In this document: positions 18,793-30,420 of the stretch, in pieces
Layout of the letters: each line of letters begins with the position of its first letter
Position numbering within the stretch: the first letter of the stretch is position 1
From: Mesorhabditis belari
Lineage: Eukaryota; Nematoda; Chromadorea; Rhabditida; Rhabditidae
Assembly (NCBI GenBank): GCA_958450365.1
Contig: CAUEEP010000759.1
Coordinates: 3,143,880 to 3,207,879, forward strand
Length of the DNA: 64,000 nt
Direction: 5' to 3'
Notes under the pieces: generated by a model
Database searches by the model: none
Told to the model about the DNA's origin: nothing
The model's input: the letters and a program-made list of their open reading frames with translations, nothing else
Position numbers and translations under genes: made by a program

Positions 18793-18911
18793 GATTCGCT
18801 GGAGCTAATCCGTTAATTTCTGTCACGTTTTGATAGACTCTTATTTGATTATATTTGTCCGCAGACTTTCCTCTGTAATCATCCGAGATTCAAACATTTA
18901 TTCAACCAATA
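18793..18911 (+). repeat. 119-bp direct repeat, left copy
   Basis: Begins at TTCGCTGGAGCTAATCCG and ends at TTATTCAACCAATAG. Repeated at 19146-19263 with about 4 differences. The two copies bracket the array at 18912-19132. Confidence 0.9.
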
Positions 18912-19132
18912 GGAAGCGTATTGGAACCGTCTTAGATCAAAATAGGAACCGTATTGGAACCGTATTAGATCAAAATAGGAACCGTATTGAAACCGTATTA
19001 GATCAAAATAGGAGCCGTATTGGAACTGTATTGGAACCGTCTTAGATCAAAATAGGAACCGTCTTAGATCAAAATAGGAACCGTATTAGATCAAAATTGG
19101 AACCGTATTGGAACCATATTGGAACCAAAAGA
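18912..19132. repeat. AGGAACCGTATTGGAACCGT minisatellite
   Basis: Units combine GGAACCGTATT and AGATCAAAAT. The array begins at the exact 3' end of the left 119-bp repeat. Confidence 0.9.
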
Positions 19133-19145
19133 TTTCATTAGCGGA

Positions 19146-19263
19146 TTCGCTGGAGCTAATCCGCTAATTTCTGTCACGTTTTGATAGACTCTTATTTGAT
19201 TACATTTGTCCGCAGACTTTCTTCTGTAATCATCCGAGATTCAAACATTTATTCAACCAATAG
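19146..19263 (+). repeat. 119-bp direct repeat, right copy
   Basis: Second copy of 18793-18911, ending CAACCAATAG immediately before an exon-like segment. Confidence 0.9.
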
Positions 19264-19542
19264 ATCTCTGAAACACCAAAGAAGACTCGACAAGCACAAC
19301 ACCGGGATTTTGTCAAAGTAGGCACCACGAATCAGGTTGTCAGAAAGGTAAATCTCTCATTTTTCTCAAAAATTTCATTTCTGAAACTTTAGTTAGAATT
19401 TTGAGAAAAATGATCATTTAACAAAGTTACACGTATTTGCAATTGCACCAGTTTGAAAAGTGCGAGAGAGAAAAAAGAAAGTGGTGAAGGCACGGAAATT
19501 TCTAAAGAGAATTCGTTTACGTCTCCGATGGGACTATTAGAT
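19264..19542 (+). other. Possible exon pieces of an unrecognised gene
   Basis: After CCAATAG, 19264-19350 reads open on plus (ISETPKKTRQAQHRDF, then VKVGTTNQVVRK) to a donor AAG|GTAAAT. Then from about 19464 a frame reads ESGEGTEISKENSFTSPMG to a TAG at about 19542. The phases join only by using a poor acceptor (GAGAG|AAAAAA), and I found no start. A further open stretch lies at 18424-18560 (AKREYKVRSVAFVSHKR) and does not chain. It may be a gene damaged by the duplication upstream, or a coincidence. Confidence 0.25.
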
Positions 19543-20979
19543 CAACGAGAGTAGATGGAATGCTGAAATTTTAGTTTTATTTTAAAAAGAATACAAGGAT
19601 TTCGTAGATTTGATAGATTGAGAGGGATTGGTGGATAAAACTTGAAAATGGTGAGGTTAAAGTATGGTGAAGGTGCTTTTTTGTTCGTTGTTTAAAACGT
19701 ACACTTTGAAAAGTTACCGTAATCTCTTGGATCTCAGGCTACCGTTGTCTCCTATTCACGAACCCCGTTTCCCTCAGGCTATTGTTGTCTTTTGGACTCG
19801 CAGACTACGGTAGTCCATAGTCCACGGTAGCCTAACTTCTCTCAATGAAACCTTCCTCAAAACCTAAGTAGGGTAACTTTTCCAATTAGTACTTTACATA
19901 CCAAACTTACAGTAACTTCTTATCAGGACAGTTAGTAGTTTAACCTATATTTGTGTGCAAAAAAGGGTAAAATTCTTTAGATAAAAAGAGACAGTATCAC
20001 TGCACTTCCCACATTTCTTAGTGGTGTTACCGTAACGCTGACATCATCCTTAATCCTTGTGATGATCCGATTCGTCTCATCGTATTTTTCTCATCTGAGT
20101 GCAGATCCGGGACACTGTCATCGGATAATCTGAATTTGATAGATATTTTGAAGATTTGAAGGGTGAAATGTTAATGAAATAGGAGAATGGTGAGTTTTGG
20201 CATGTTTTCAAGCTACCAAAACAACTACATATTATCAGGTTTTAAACTAAGTTTTGCTCTCAATTCTTGTCTTCTTTAATAATCCTAAAGTCTTGACTTA
20301 AATTGCTAATATCTCAGCGTAGAATGAAATATATTTGAATGAAATTTTAAACGAATTATTCTCAAAAACCTACAAGCTTAATGCCAAAATTATAAAGTTA
20401 TTCGGCGATTAGCGATCAAGTTATAGCAAAAAAAGAACACACTATAGTGAACACACTATAAACACAAACACACTTCCATAATTGTTTTGAGTGAATACGA
20501 TACACAGCTACATTGTTCTTTTGCACAAAACAATTGTGCAATCGAGAATTTTTTAAATTTTCTCATTTCTTTTTAAAAAAATGTTATAACTCTTTGTAGA
20601 GTTGAGCAAATTTTATGATTTTTGCATCAAAATGTTCGTAAGAGCCTTTAGAATAAAAATTATCCCTTCGTTTTTGGTTCTAGACCCTCGTTGTCGAGTT
20701 ACGAACTCCAAACTGCAGGGTACCACAAAATTTCCCATACAAAATGACCAAAAAACTGCTAAAACTCAATTTAAAAAATTTTTGTCAGAGGGATTTGAAA
20801 AATTCCTTCAGATTCGGAATCAGCACAATTTTCCGCATCTAAAAAAGGTACTCCCAGAAAAACCCGATAGAAAACGCATTTTCGCGCCGATGTGAACTAC
20901 CCCTTTTTTGACCTTTTTCCACACAAAATAAGTTAACTTTATTAATCTTTCTTTAGAATAATAAATAGGCTAGGTTAAA
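19543..20979. other. Non-genic stretch
   Basis: Single-copy-looking AT-rich DNA with scattered TACCGT/TACAGT words (19700-19920). A 97-codon frame at 20602-20895 shares GATTCGGAATCAGC with 1566 and looks like dispersed repeat rather than a gene. Confidence 0.5.
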
Positions 20980-21112
20980 TACCGTAAATACCGTAATAAT
21001 ACCCCACCCCTCTCGTAGAGTCACGTAGTCGCAAAAGTTTTTTAGTATTTCCTTTTTTTTCAAAGCGCCCCGTACTTTCAAAAAATTCATTCAAAAAAAA
21101 TATTTACGGTAG
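20980..21112. mobile_element. Short MITE with TACCGTAAATA termini
   Basis: Starts TACCGTAAATACCGTAA, ends TATTTACGGTA. The interior has CCCCACCCCTCTCGTA and GCGCCCCGTACTTTCAAAAA, both also found inverted in the element at 34584-34874. Confidence 0.7.
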
Positions 21113-21528
21113 CAATTTAAGAAAGGGTCAAGACTTAGTTTACAACCTAATAGAGCAAGCACAGTGCACAATATCTACAAACTACTGTACTACAGTAGTC
21201 TTTTTATCCCAAAACTCGCCATTCTCCCTATTATTTCTCCAGCAAGCATTTAATAAAATTAATCAGCAAAATTATCTTCAAAAGCTTCTTCCTTTCAGCA
21301 AAATTGTTAGAGCTATCACCCCTACCTAGACACCTTAACCGTCGTTAGACTAAATTTGAATTGATCGCAATTCGAGAGATTTTCTGTTTACCTTGTCGTC
21401 GACGATATTCTCGTCAACAATAATTGTGAAGAATCGGAAGCCAAAAGAGTTGTGCCAGCTTTTAGATCGGGTAGGCAATCGAAAACAATACAAGCCCATC
21501 GAGTTGTCTTTTCTGAAAGCGGTCCAAG

Positions 21529-24500
21529 TTAAAAAGATTGTTTCCACAAACCATTCCATTCCATAAAGCATCTCGGCATCATCTTTCTTGTCAAAAACAA
21601 ATGATAGAGAACGAATCCGAAACCGCAAATCCCAAGGCCAAGAGCTGTCACAGTGAACTCCTAAATGGGAGTATTTTTGAATGACAAACAAAAGACAAAA
21701 GTTTCACTGCACCTGGAAGATCGGTATCACAACGAGGGCTATCGTGATGGCAAGGAAGAGAACGTGGCTAAAATTTCATTAGCATATAGATTTCAAGAGT
21801 TAAAGTGAGAGTCTCAGAATGTTCAATGCCAACTGAAATATCCATAAATTCACGGACAATCTTTTGCTTTATGCGAAATTGAAAAACCATACATAGAAAT
21901 CGGCATTCGAATGGCATCCGGATGAACGGGAATCCTCTTCTTTCGAATCATTAACAAAGCGGCAAGGGTGAAGATTCGCTGAAGTTTATATATGTTGTGT
22001 CCGATTTAGATTTCCGTCCGATTTAGATTGAACTTATCGCGGACGTCCGATTTAGATTACAGTCTATATCGGACGTCCGATTTAGATTCAATCTAAATCT
22101 TATATGGATTGAACAATAATATAAACATGCTTAATATATGTTCTTAAGCGTTTTCTGTAGTTTTCTGCATTTTTCAAAGGTCTTTTATTGATTACAGTCT
22201 ATATCGGACGTCCGATACAGATCGAACAATAATAAAGGTGCTTAACATATGTTCTTTGAAAAGCGCAGAAAATTGCAAAAAAATGCTTAAGAACATATAT
22301 TAAGCACGTTTATTATTGTTCGATCTGTATCGGACGTCCGATATAGACTGTAATCTAAATCGGACGTCCGCGATAAGTTCAATCTAAATCGGACGGAAAT
22401 CTAAATCGGACACAACATATACAAAAATATACATAAAGTTTATAATATACAGGAATCCACACTTGAATAGCTTTTAATGCAAACGTTTCGATGAAATTTC
22501 ATTCCCTCAAACCTGAGCCCAAAAGCCGAACATCGCGTAACCGAGTAATGCATCTAGATCTCCCACAAAGCAGATCGCCATCGCAAGGGCTGACTGAAAA
22601 GATGAAATTGTACAAGTTTCCGTTGACTTGAATATCTTACTGAAATACTGAATAACTTTCAATAAATTACCTGTGCAAAAACGGCAACTCTCGGACTGTC
22701 GGTCTCCGTATTCACACAGCTGAAACAAGCCGGGAGTTGGCCTTGTCGAGCTGCCGCATACATGTATCTGAAAACATTTAGTGTATAGTTTTCCCCCAAC
22801 ATATTCTCAACAACTAACTAGGATCTTCGAAACCGAACCTAGCTACAAAACACCGCCATCGAATTCTAAGAAACACGTATTTTTTTTAATTTTTTCCTAG
22901 TGGAGGCTAGTTTTTGAGAAAAACGTGTGCAAAGTTTCGGCCAATTTCGGCAAACTGCCCCTATAAGGTGGCACCAAGCGGGAAGGAAATAAAACCTGTG
23001 GTAGCCTAGGGATAGTGCGCTAGTCTACGAAAACGATACCATTTTTGCTCGCGGGTTCAATTCCGCTCACAGCCAAACTCTTTTGCCTTTTCTTCCTGAA
23101 GCATAAAAAATTGTTTTGAAGCATTTAAGTGTTTTAAGGCTTCTAAAGACCTCTTACAGGTTCTTTTCTGCAAACGCTTGGGGCAAGTTAGATCTTCAAA
23201 TGGAAAATGAATCCAATATGTTGAACAAAAATCCCCTTCAGGATCCAGTTTAGACGGGTTTTTTTAAAAGCATGTATTAAGACACTTTTGGTACCTCAAA
23301 AAATGTTTTCCAAAACCTTCGCAAAAAAGCAAAACAGTTTGGCTGGGAGCGGAATTAAATCGCGAGCAAAAATGGCATAGTTTCGTAGACTGGCGCACTA
23401 TCCACTAGGCTCAAATATCAGCGTCAAACTCTGGGATTAAGGTAACTAGAAAAAGGGGCTAAATTGTGGTAGCTTCTGTAGGAAGCACCTCTTAGAAAGC
23501 GCTCTAAAAGAAGCACTTGTTCTACGAGATATCTTTTAGACTTGTTATTAAAGGCGTACTTCGGCCTAAGGAAAGTCAGTGTTAAATTGGGCACCTGTTT
23601 TCACGTCTTCTTAAGTCTAAGCTTAAACAAAAAATTGCTGTTAAATTTGAGAAAATACATGCAAAGGCAAAGAACGCAAGTGCTAAAGTGCAATTAGAAG
23701 AAACTTTTATATACTTTTCGCCCAAATATCCACGTTTTAGGGGTGAAGCGAAAAGCAAAAATTGCGTTTTTCTTCCTTACTCGATTGGAAACCTTGTTTT
23801 TCATATAGGAAATAGTTGCAGAGAAGACTACAACGCATCGAATAACATATAAATGACCGCGATTCTTGAAAGAAAACTTTAGGCTAGCCTTTTAGGCTTT
23901 TAGAGCTAGCAACTTTTAGGCCGGAGTACCCCTTTAACCTTTTAAACTTTCCTTACCTTGATCCCGAGAACAAATTGCTATTGATCGATCCGACGAGTAG
24001 TACACCGATCAAAAAAGGAATCGAGTAAGCAAATGGACCGAGAGTGGCCTGGGCGAAAAGCTGAAAGATCGATATTTGAGGTTATTGGTTGGAAAAACTC
24101 ACCGCAGCAACGGCATTACTGCTTTTCACCGTTTCCACATCGAGTACCACAAAATAGGCAATATTGATAAGGACATAGACTGAAGTGACTGTAGCGATTC
24201 CACCCAAAAGAGCCATTGGAACGTTTCTGGAAGAAGTTGCGCTTATTAGAGTTATTCTACTTCTGCAAAGGCCCAGATCCAGGCTTGATCTAAGTTTATC
24301 ACTGCTGAGGTTGGCCTGGTTAGGCCTAAGAAAAAAAACCTAGCTAGGCCTGGTTAGGCCTAGCTAGGTGCCAAGTTTCTAAACTTAATAAAACTTCAAA
24401 AACGAACTTCCTGGGGTTCTTGATCTCTCCCGATCCATAATTCAACACATCCCATCCAGAATACGCCCAAAGTCCACCATAGAATCCCATGATCAAATCG

Positions 24501-27500
24501 CCCAATCGAAAATTTGATCCTTTCATCGGATCCTGTAGATTTTCATTCCAGCCTGAACTTGGCTACGTTAACGGAAAAAAAAAGACAAGTCATCAAAGTA
24601 TTATAATCTCGGTAAACTCTCACCTTTCCAAAACCAATAGTACATTCCTGTTGCGATGATCAGCAAGCAACTAGCGAGCTTGGCAAAAGTGGCAAAGATT
24701 TGGAATCTAAAATCAATTTTAGCTATTTTAATTATGCTTTCAAAACCTGGCCGCAAATTTGCTCAGCGAGAAGAAATTCATCCAAGTGACCTAAACGAAA
24801 AACTTTCTACAGATTCTAAAGATTCTAAAGATTCCCATCTTTTTCCGAACGCGATTCTACTCTCCATTCAAATTTTTGTTAAAGGGATTTAGTTAAAACA
24901 GCGTCATGATAGAAAACGTTCAAAACAGCGTTAATAATAAAGCGTCATCAAATTTCTAACAATCCAAAAAACCAAGCCGGATCAAGTCTTATATCAAAAA
25001 ATTCCTTGCGTTCTTGGCTACATGATGGGTGGAACAGTTTTTTAAAAAAGTTAATATTCATAGATAAAAAGAGCGCTCAAAATGGGCCTCTAAAGATATT
25101 CAGTTAACCAACTAAGTATCACTCGACAGGCCCAGAGGCCCATTTAGAGGCCCATTTTGAACGCTAATTTTATCTATGAATATTAGCTTTTTTTAAAAAC
25201 TGTTCCACCCATCATGTAGCCAAGAACGCAAGGAATTTTTTGATATAAGACTTGATCCGGCTTGGTTTTTTGGATTGTTAGAAATTTGACGGCGCTGTTT
25301 TGAACGTTTTCTATTCGGCGCTTTTTTAAATTACATCCCAAATAAAATAAAAAACAAACAAACAACAATTTCCAATTTATGAACAACAATAAATTAACAA
25401 TAACTGAATTTTTTCTTTTTGCACTCCTTTTTTTCTTGTTTTCTTTTATCTGATTGTTTTCATTATCGCTAGATTTATCGTTGTTCATAGATTTTTAACA
25501 GACATTGTCATTTTTTAACAGACATTGCCACTCACAAGAAAAAGAAGACTGAAGCCGAACAATTTTTGGCAAATTGGAGCCCATTCCGGATCGATATCGT
25601 AAGCCTAAAATAAAAAAAATGTAAACTGGATAAACACATCGATTAGCTGAGTATCTTCTCGTTATTTAGATAGTCAATCTCACCTGTTTCAGCCCTTCAA
25701 CGATGTATTGCCCAAAAGTTTCGACGCAAATCGCCACCGTACACGGGTAGGTCATCAAAACGGACACCCACATAAAGGAAAAAGCTAAATATTTATTAAA
25801 TTTAGCCACTTATTAGCAAAATTTACCTATAGAATACCATTTCACATAGCAAATATAGGCGAAATCACAGCCGGCCTCACGAATCGATGTGCCCAATTCG
25901 ATGTAGACAAGGGAGCCTGGAAGAATAGACTGAATAAAGTACAATAGAGAGTACAATAGACAATAAAGTTAGTAACCATTTAACCCTACCCAATACCTTT
26001 TTACTCATCAATCCTTTTTCAAAAATAATTTGATAAAAAACCCAAGAACAATCCCAAGAAGAACCCTAAGAAGATCCTGCTGATTTGATTTGGTAGATTT
26101 TATGCGTTTTAGTGAAAAGAGAGTTGGCTAAGCTAAGTTTCTACGGCACGTAAAGAGATTCGAAAACAATGGAGTAGAAAGGAGCCGAGTGAAACGAAAC
26201 GAAACAATTTCAGAAATTTAAACAAGAAACACGGGCGGAACAATCTAAAGAGTAGGGAATTTGGGGAGATAGGTAACCTTAAAACGAGCTAGAAAAAGGA
26301 GGATAGATTTTAAAGAAGGGGGAAGAAAACGTATGCAGGAATCGGCATAAAAACCCGACAAATTTCATTGATTCCATTATGAAATCAAGGAAAAAAAAGA
26401 ATGATTTGATTAAGAGAAACTGAAAAAGTTAATAATTTCGATGAAAAAGTGCTAAACTATGGCAAAGCTTTGTGCTTTTTTTGCGTAATAGCTACTTCTA
26501 GACCTGCTTTATGTATAAAAAATAAAACAGTAGCAATAAAGCAAAAACAAGAACAAAAGCATAACAAACAATGATTTGAGTGCGGAAAAGTTAGTAATTT
26601 CCATCAAAAAGCGCTAAACTATAGCAAATCTCTGTATCTTTGTGCTTTTTTGCTTAATAGCTACTTCTAGACCTGCTTTATGTATAAAAAATAAAACAGG
26701 AGGAAAAACAAGAGCAAAAGCATAAAAGCCGGACAAATTTCATTGATTTCATCATGAAATCAAGGAAAAAAAGAATGATTTGATTAAGAGAAACTGAAAA
26801 AGTTAATAATTTCGATGAAAAAGTGCTAAACTATGGCAAAGCTTTGTGCTTTTTTTGCTTAATAGCTACTTCTAGACCTGCTTTATGTATAAAAAATAAA
26901 ACAGGAGGAAAAACAAGAGCAAAAGCAAAAGCCGGACAAACATGACACAGAAAAAAAAAGAAGAAAAGAGAAACAAAAAGAAAACCACAAAAGCGCAACA
27001 GGCAAAGCGCGCAGCACCGACCGCTAAAAAAAAAACGAGCAAAACAAGAGCAAAAGCATAAAAAAACATGCAAAATTATGAGAGTAGTGCGAAAATTTCG
27101 GCGTTGAAATGGGCGTTTTTAGCGTATTTTCGGCTCGGCGCAAATGAAAAGAAAGGGGGATTTTTGTGCGGGGTACGGTAGCGTATCCAAGCTTTAGAAA
27201 GCGCGCTGCGTCGCTTTTGCCCCATTCCCTTTAAACCGCACGTAAATAGGATTCTAATATTAACCCTTGTACGCAGGTTTTGCATAGATGCTTACATTCA
27301 ACTCACCAAGGATAGCAATAGCTGCACAGGCGATCCAAATGATGAGTGAAAGGCCGACACTCTCGGTTGCTCTGAAAAATACTGTAGTGAGACAAGACAC
27401 TGATACAGTACAGCTGAAGTACAGCTGAGACAGTACAACTGAAGTTCGTCAGCCAGCCTGTCACAGTACTAGTTCAAGAAGCCAGCCAGCCAGCTAGCCA

Positions 27501-27621
27501 GCCAGCCAGCCAGCCAGCCAACCAACCAGCCAGCCAGCCAGCCAGCCAACCAACCAACCAGCCAGCCAGCCAACCAACCAACCAGCCAGCCAGCCAACCA
27601 ACCAACCAGCCAGCCAACCAA

Positions 27622-27652
<31 letters not shown>

Positions 27653-30403
27653 ACCAACCAGCCAGCCAACTAACCAGCCAGCCAACCAACCAGCCAGCCA
27701 ACCAACCAGCCAGCCAGCCAACCAACCAGCCAGCCAACCAACAGCCAGCCAACCAACCAGCCAGCCAGCCAGCCAACCAACCAGCCAGCCAACCAAAGCC
27801 AGCCAACCAACCAGCCAGCCAACCAACCAGCCAGCCAACCAACCAGCCAGCCAACCAACCAGCCAGCCAACCAACCAGCCAGCCAACCAACCAGCCAGCC
27901 AGCCAGCCAACCAACCAGCCAGCAACCAACCAGCCAGCCAACCAACCAGCCAGCCAGCCAACCAACCAGCCAGCCAACCAACCAGCCAGCCAACCAACCG
28001 CCAGCCAGCCAGCCAACCAACCAGCCAGCCAACCAACCAGCCAGCCAACCAACCGCCAGCCAACCAACCAGCCAGCCAACCAACCAGCCAGCCAACCAAC
28101 CAGCCAGCCAACCAACAGCCAGCCAACCAACCAGCCAGCCAACCAACCAGCAGCCAGCCAGCCAACCAACCAGCCAGCCAACCAACCAGCCAGCCAACCA
28201 ACCAGCCAGCCAACCAACCAGCCAGCCAACCAACCAGCCAGCCAACCAACCAGCCAGCCAGCCAGCCAACCAACCACCAGCCAACCAACCAGCCAGCCAA
28301 CCAACCAGCCAGCCAACCAACCAGCCAGCCAACCAACCAGCCAGCCAGCCAACCAACCAGCCAGCCAACCAACCAGCCAGCCAACCAACCAGCCAGCCAG
28401 CCAGCCAACCAACCAGCCAGCCAACCAACCAGCGCCAACCAACCAGCCAGCCAACCAACCAGCCAGCCAACCAACCACAGCCAACAACCAGCCAGCCAAC
28501 CAACCAGCCAGCCAACCAACCAGCCAGCCAACCAACCAGCCAGCCAACCAACCAGCCAGCCAGCCAGCCAACCAACCAGCCAGCCAACCAACCAGCCAGC
28601 CAACCAACCAGCCAGCCAACCAACCAGCCAGCCAACCAACCAGCCAGCCAGCCAACCAACCAGCCAGCCAACCAACCAGCCAGCCAGCCAACCAACCACC
28701 AGCCAACCAACCAGCCAGCCAACCAACCAGCCAGCCAACCAACCAGCCAGCCAACCAACCAGCCAGCCAACCAACCAGCCAGCCAACCAACCAGCCAGCC
28801 AACCAACCAGCCAGCCAACCAACCAGCCAGCCAACCAACCAGCCAGCCAGCCAGCCAACCAACCAGCCAGCAACCCCAGCCAGCCAACCAACCAGCCAGC
28901 CAACCAACCAGCCAGCCAACCAACCAGCCAGCCAGCCAACCAACCAGCCAGCCAACCAACCAGCCAGCCAACCAACCAGCCAGCCAGCCAACCAACCAGC
29001 CAGCCAACCAACCAGCCAGCCAACCAACCAGCCAGCCAACCAACCAGCCAGCCAACCAACCAGCCAGCCAACCAACCAGCCAGCCAACCAACCAGCCAGC
29101 CAACAACCAGCCAGCCAACCAACCAGCCAGCCAGCCAGCCAACCAACCAGCCAGCCAACCAACAGCCAGCCAACCAACCAGCCAGCCAACCAACCAGCCA
29201 GCCAACCAACCAGCCAGCCAACCAACCAGCCAGCCAGCCAGCCAACCAACCAGCCAGCCAACCAACCAGCCAGCCAACCAACCAGCCAGCCAACCAACCA
29301 GCCAGCCAACCAACCAGCCAGCCAGCCAACCAACCAGCCAGCCAACCAAAGCCAGCCAACCAACCAGCCAGCCAGCCAGCCAACCAACCAGCCAGCCAAC
29401 CAACCAGCCAGCCAACCAACCAGCAGCCAACCAACCAGCCAGCCAACCAACCAGCCAGCCAACCAACCAGCCAGCCAACCAACAGCCAGCCAACCAACCA
29501 GCCAGCCAACCAACCAGCCAGCCAACCAACCAGCCAGCCAGCCAGCCAACCAACCGCCAGCCAACCAACCAGCCAGCCAACCAACCAGCCAGCCAACCAA
29601 CCAGCCAGCCAACCAACCAGCCAGCCAGCCAACCAACCAGCCAGCCAACCAACCAGCCAGCCAACCAACCAGCCAGCCAGCCAGCCAACCAACCAGCCAG
29701 CCAACCAACCAGCCAGCCAACCAACCAGCAGCCAACCAACCAGCAGCCAACCAACCAGCCAGCCAACCAACCAGCCAGCCAACCAACCAGCCAGCCAACC
29801 AACCAGCCAGCCAACCAACCAGCCAGCCAACCAACCAGCCAGCCAACCAACGCCAGCCAACCAACCAGCCAGCCAACCAACCAGCCAGCCAACCAACCAG
29901 CCAGCCAGCCAGCCAACCAACCAGCCAGCCAACCAACCAGCCAGCCAACCAACCAGCCAGCCAACCAACCAGCCAGCCAGCCAACCAACCAGCCAGCCAA
30001 CCAACCAGCCAGCCAACCAACCAGCCAGCCAGCCAGCCAACCAACCAGCCAGCCAACCAACCAGCCAGCCAACCAACCAGCCAGCCAACCAACCAGCCAG
30101 CCAGCCAGCCAACCAACCAGCCAGCCAGCCAACCAACCAACCAGCCAGCCAACCAACCAGCCAGCCAGCCAACCAACCAACCAGCCAGCCAACCAACCAG
30201 CCAGCCAGCCAACCAACCAACCAGCCAGCCAACCAACCAGCCAGCCAGCCAGCCAGCCAACCAACCAGCTATTTATTTATATAATGCGAATCTTATCCTC
30301 ACCTGAGTATTGATGCTGGTGTGATAAATATCCCTGATCCGATAATATTCCCCACCACATACGAAGCCGCGCCCAGGAAACCCATTTTATGATTTTCACT
30401 CAT
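21529..30403 (-). CDS. LAT-type (SLC7) amino acid transporter, 458 aa, 15 exons
   Basis: Exons in order of translation: 30403-30303, 27371-27307, 25916-25827, 25784-25684, 25604-25536, 24790-24747, 24706-24624, 24552-24408, 24226-24103, 24060-23957, 22767-22671, 22593-22513, 21978-21893, 21767-21713, 21660-21529. All junctions are GT..AG and the phases join from ATG to TAA. Twelve hydrophobic segments are expected. TM1 carries the family signature GNIIGSGIF (about 20-28), then [18 protein letters not shown] after TM2 and [17 protein letters not shown] in TM6. In human LAT1 the gating residue is Phe in GLFAYGGW; here it is Trp, as in b0,+AT. A 4F2hc/rBAT-linking Cys is not at the expected place between TM3 and TM4 (that loop reads [14 protein letters not shown]). 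It is a plasma-membrane amino acid exchanger by family; substrate unknown. Exon 6 (44 nt) is isolated by a fold-back element. At 458 aa it is slightly short for the family (about 490-530) but looks complete. Confidence 0.93.
21989..22422. mobile_element. Fold-back element in transporter intron 12
   Basis: Inverted repeat of about 200-bp arms: GTTGTGTCCGATTTAGAT at the left is mirrored by ATCTAAATCGGACACAAC at the right. The arms are themselves built of TCCGATTTAGATT and TATCGGACGTCCGAT words, the latter a perfect local palindrome. Confidence 0.9.
22996..23074 (+). pseudogene. tRNA-like sequence, inverted pair, plus copy
   Basis: CTGTG..CACAG can close an acceptor stem and GCGGGTTCAATTCCGC gives a good T arm. 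The A-box region is TAGCCTAGGGATAGTGCGC and there is a long variable region. The anticodon arm is unclear. Located in transporter intron 10. Confidence 0.5.
23340..23420 (-). pseudogene. tRNA-like sequence, inverted pair, minus copy
   Basis: On minus: GCCTAGTGGATAGTGCGCC and GCTCGCGATTTAATTCCGC. Homologous to 22996-23074, and the similarity continues into the 3' flank (AGCCAAACTSTTTTGC), so a unit longer than the tRNA-like part was duplicated in inverse orientation. Confidence 0.5.
24884..25325. mobile_element. Fold-back element in transporter intron 5
   Basis: Arms of about 190 bp. GAAAACGTTCAAAACAGCG on the left is mirrored by CGCTGTTTTGAACGTTTTC on the right, and CCGGATCAAGTCTTATATC by GATATAAGACTTGATCCGG. 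The centre contains AAAGATATTCAGTTA, which also occurs at the ends of the 16.1-kb fold-backs, so the families may be related. Confidence 0.9.
26167..27262 (+). mobile_element. 1.1-kb dispersed repeat, copy 2 (transporter intron 2)
   Basis: Same order and orientation as 8267-9356, including the internal 150-200 bp subrepeats and the terminal GTGCGGGGTACGGTAGCG block. Differences lie mainly in the number and spacing of internal units. Relative to its host gene it is antisense, whereas copy 1 is sense. Confidence 0.8.
27475..30268. repeat. 2.8-kb CCAG/CCAA tetranucleotide-based array
   Basis: Built only from CAGC and CAAC tetramers, mostly in 16-bp (CAGCCAGCCAACCAAC) and 20-bp higher-order units, about 170 of them. 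Occasional 1-3 base losses (CAGCAGCC, CCGCCAGC, AAAGCC) shift the register. The minus strand has no stop in any frame over long spans and yields Trp-Leu-Ala-Gly-Trp-Leu-Val-Gly frames of up to 928 codons. It sits wholly in intron 1 of the transporter. Confidence 0.98.
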
Positions 30404-30420
30404 CCTTTATCTGAAAAAGA
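30404..30420 (-). promoter_or_regulatory. Trans-splice acceptor for the transporter
   Basis: TCTTTTTCAG followed by a 7-nt leader (ATAAAGG) and the ATG at 30403. It matches the nematode SL acceptor consensus; trans use is inferred because no upstream exon fits. Confidence 0.7.

Noticed and set aside
20602..20895. 97-codon frame on plus
   Set aside because: Shares text with dispersed sequence at 1566, has no domain or splice context, and is AT-rich repeat-like.
25183..25488. 101-codon Lys-rich frame considered as the missing exon of the transporter
   Set aside because: It overlaps a fold-back element and does not restore phase; the 44-nt exon at 24790-24747 does, and matches the family (TWMNFFS.SKFA region).
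27474..30264. Open frames of 864-928 codons on minus (Trp-Leu-Ala-Gly repeats)
   Set aside because: Entirely inside the CAGC/CAAC array, open in all three frames, and embedded in an intron of a well-supported gene on the same strand.
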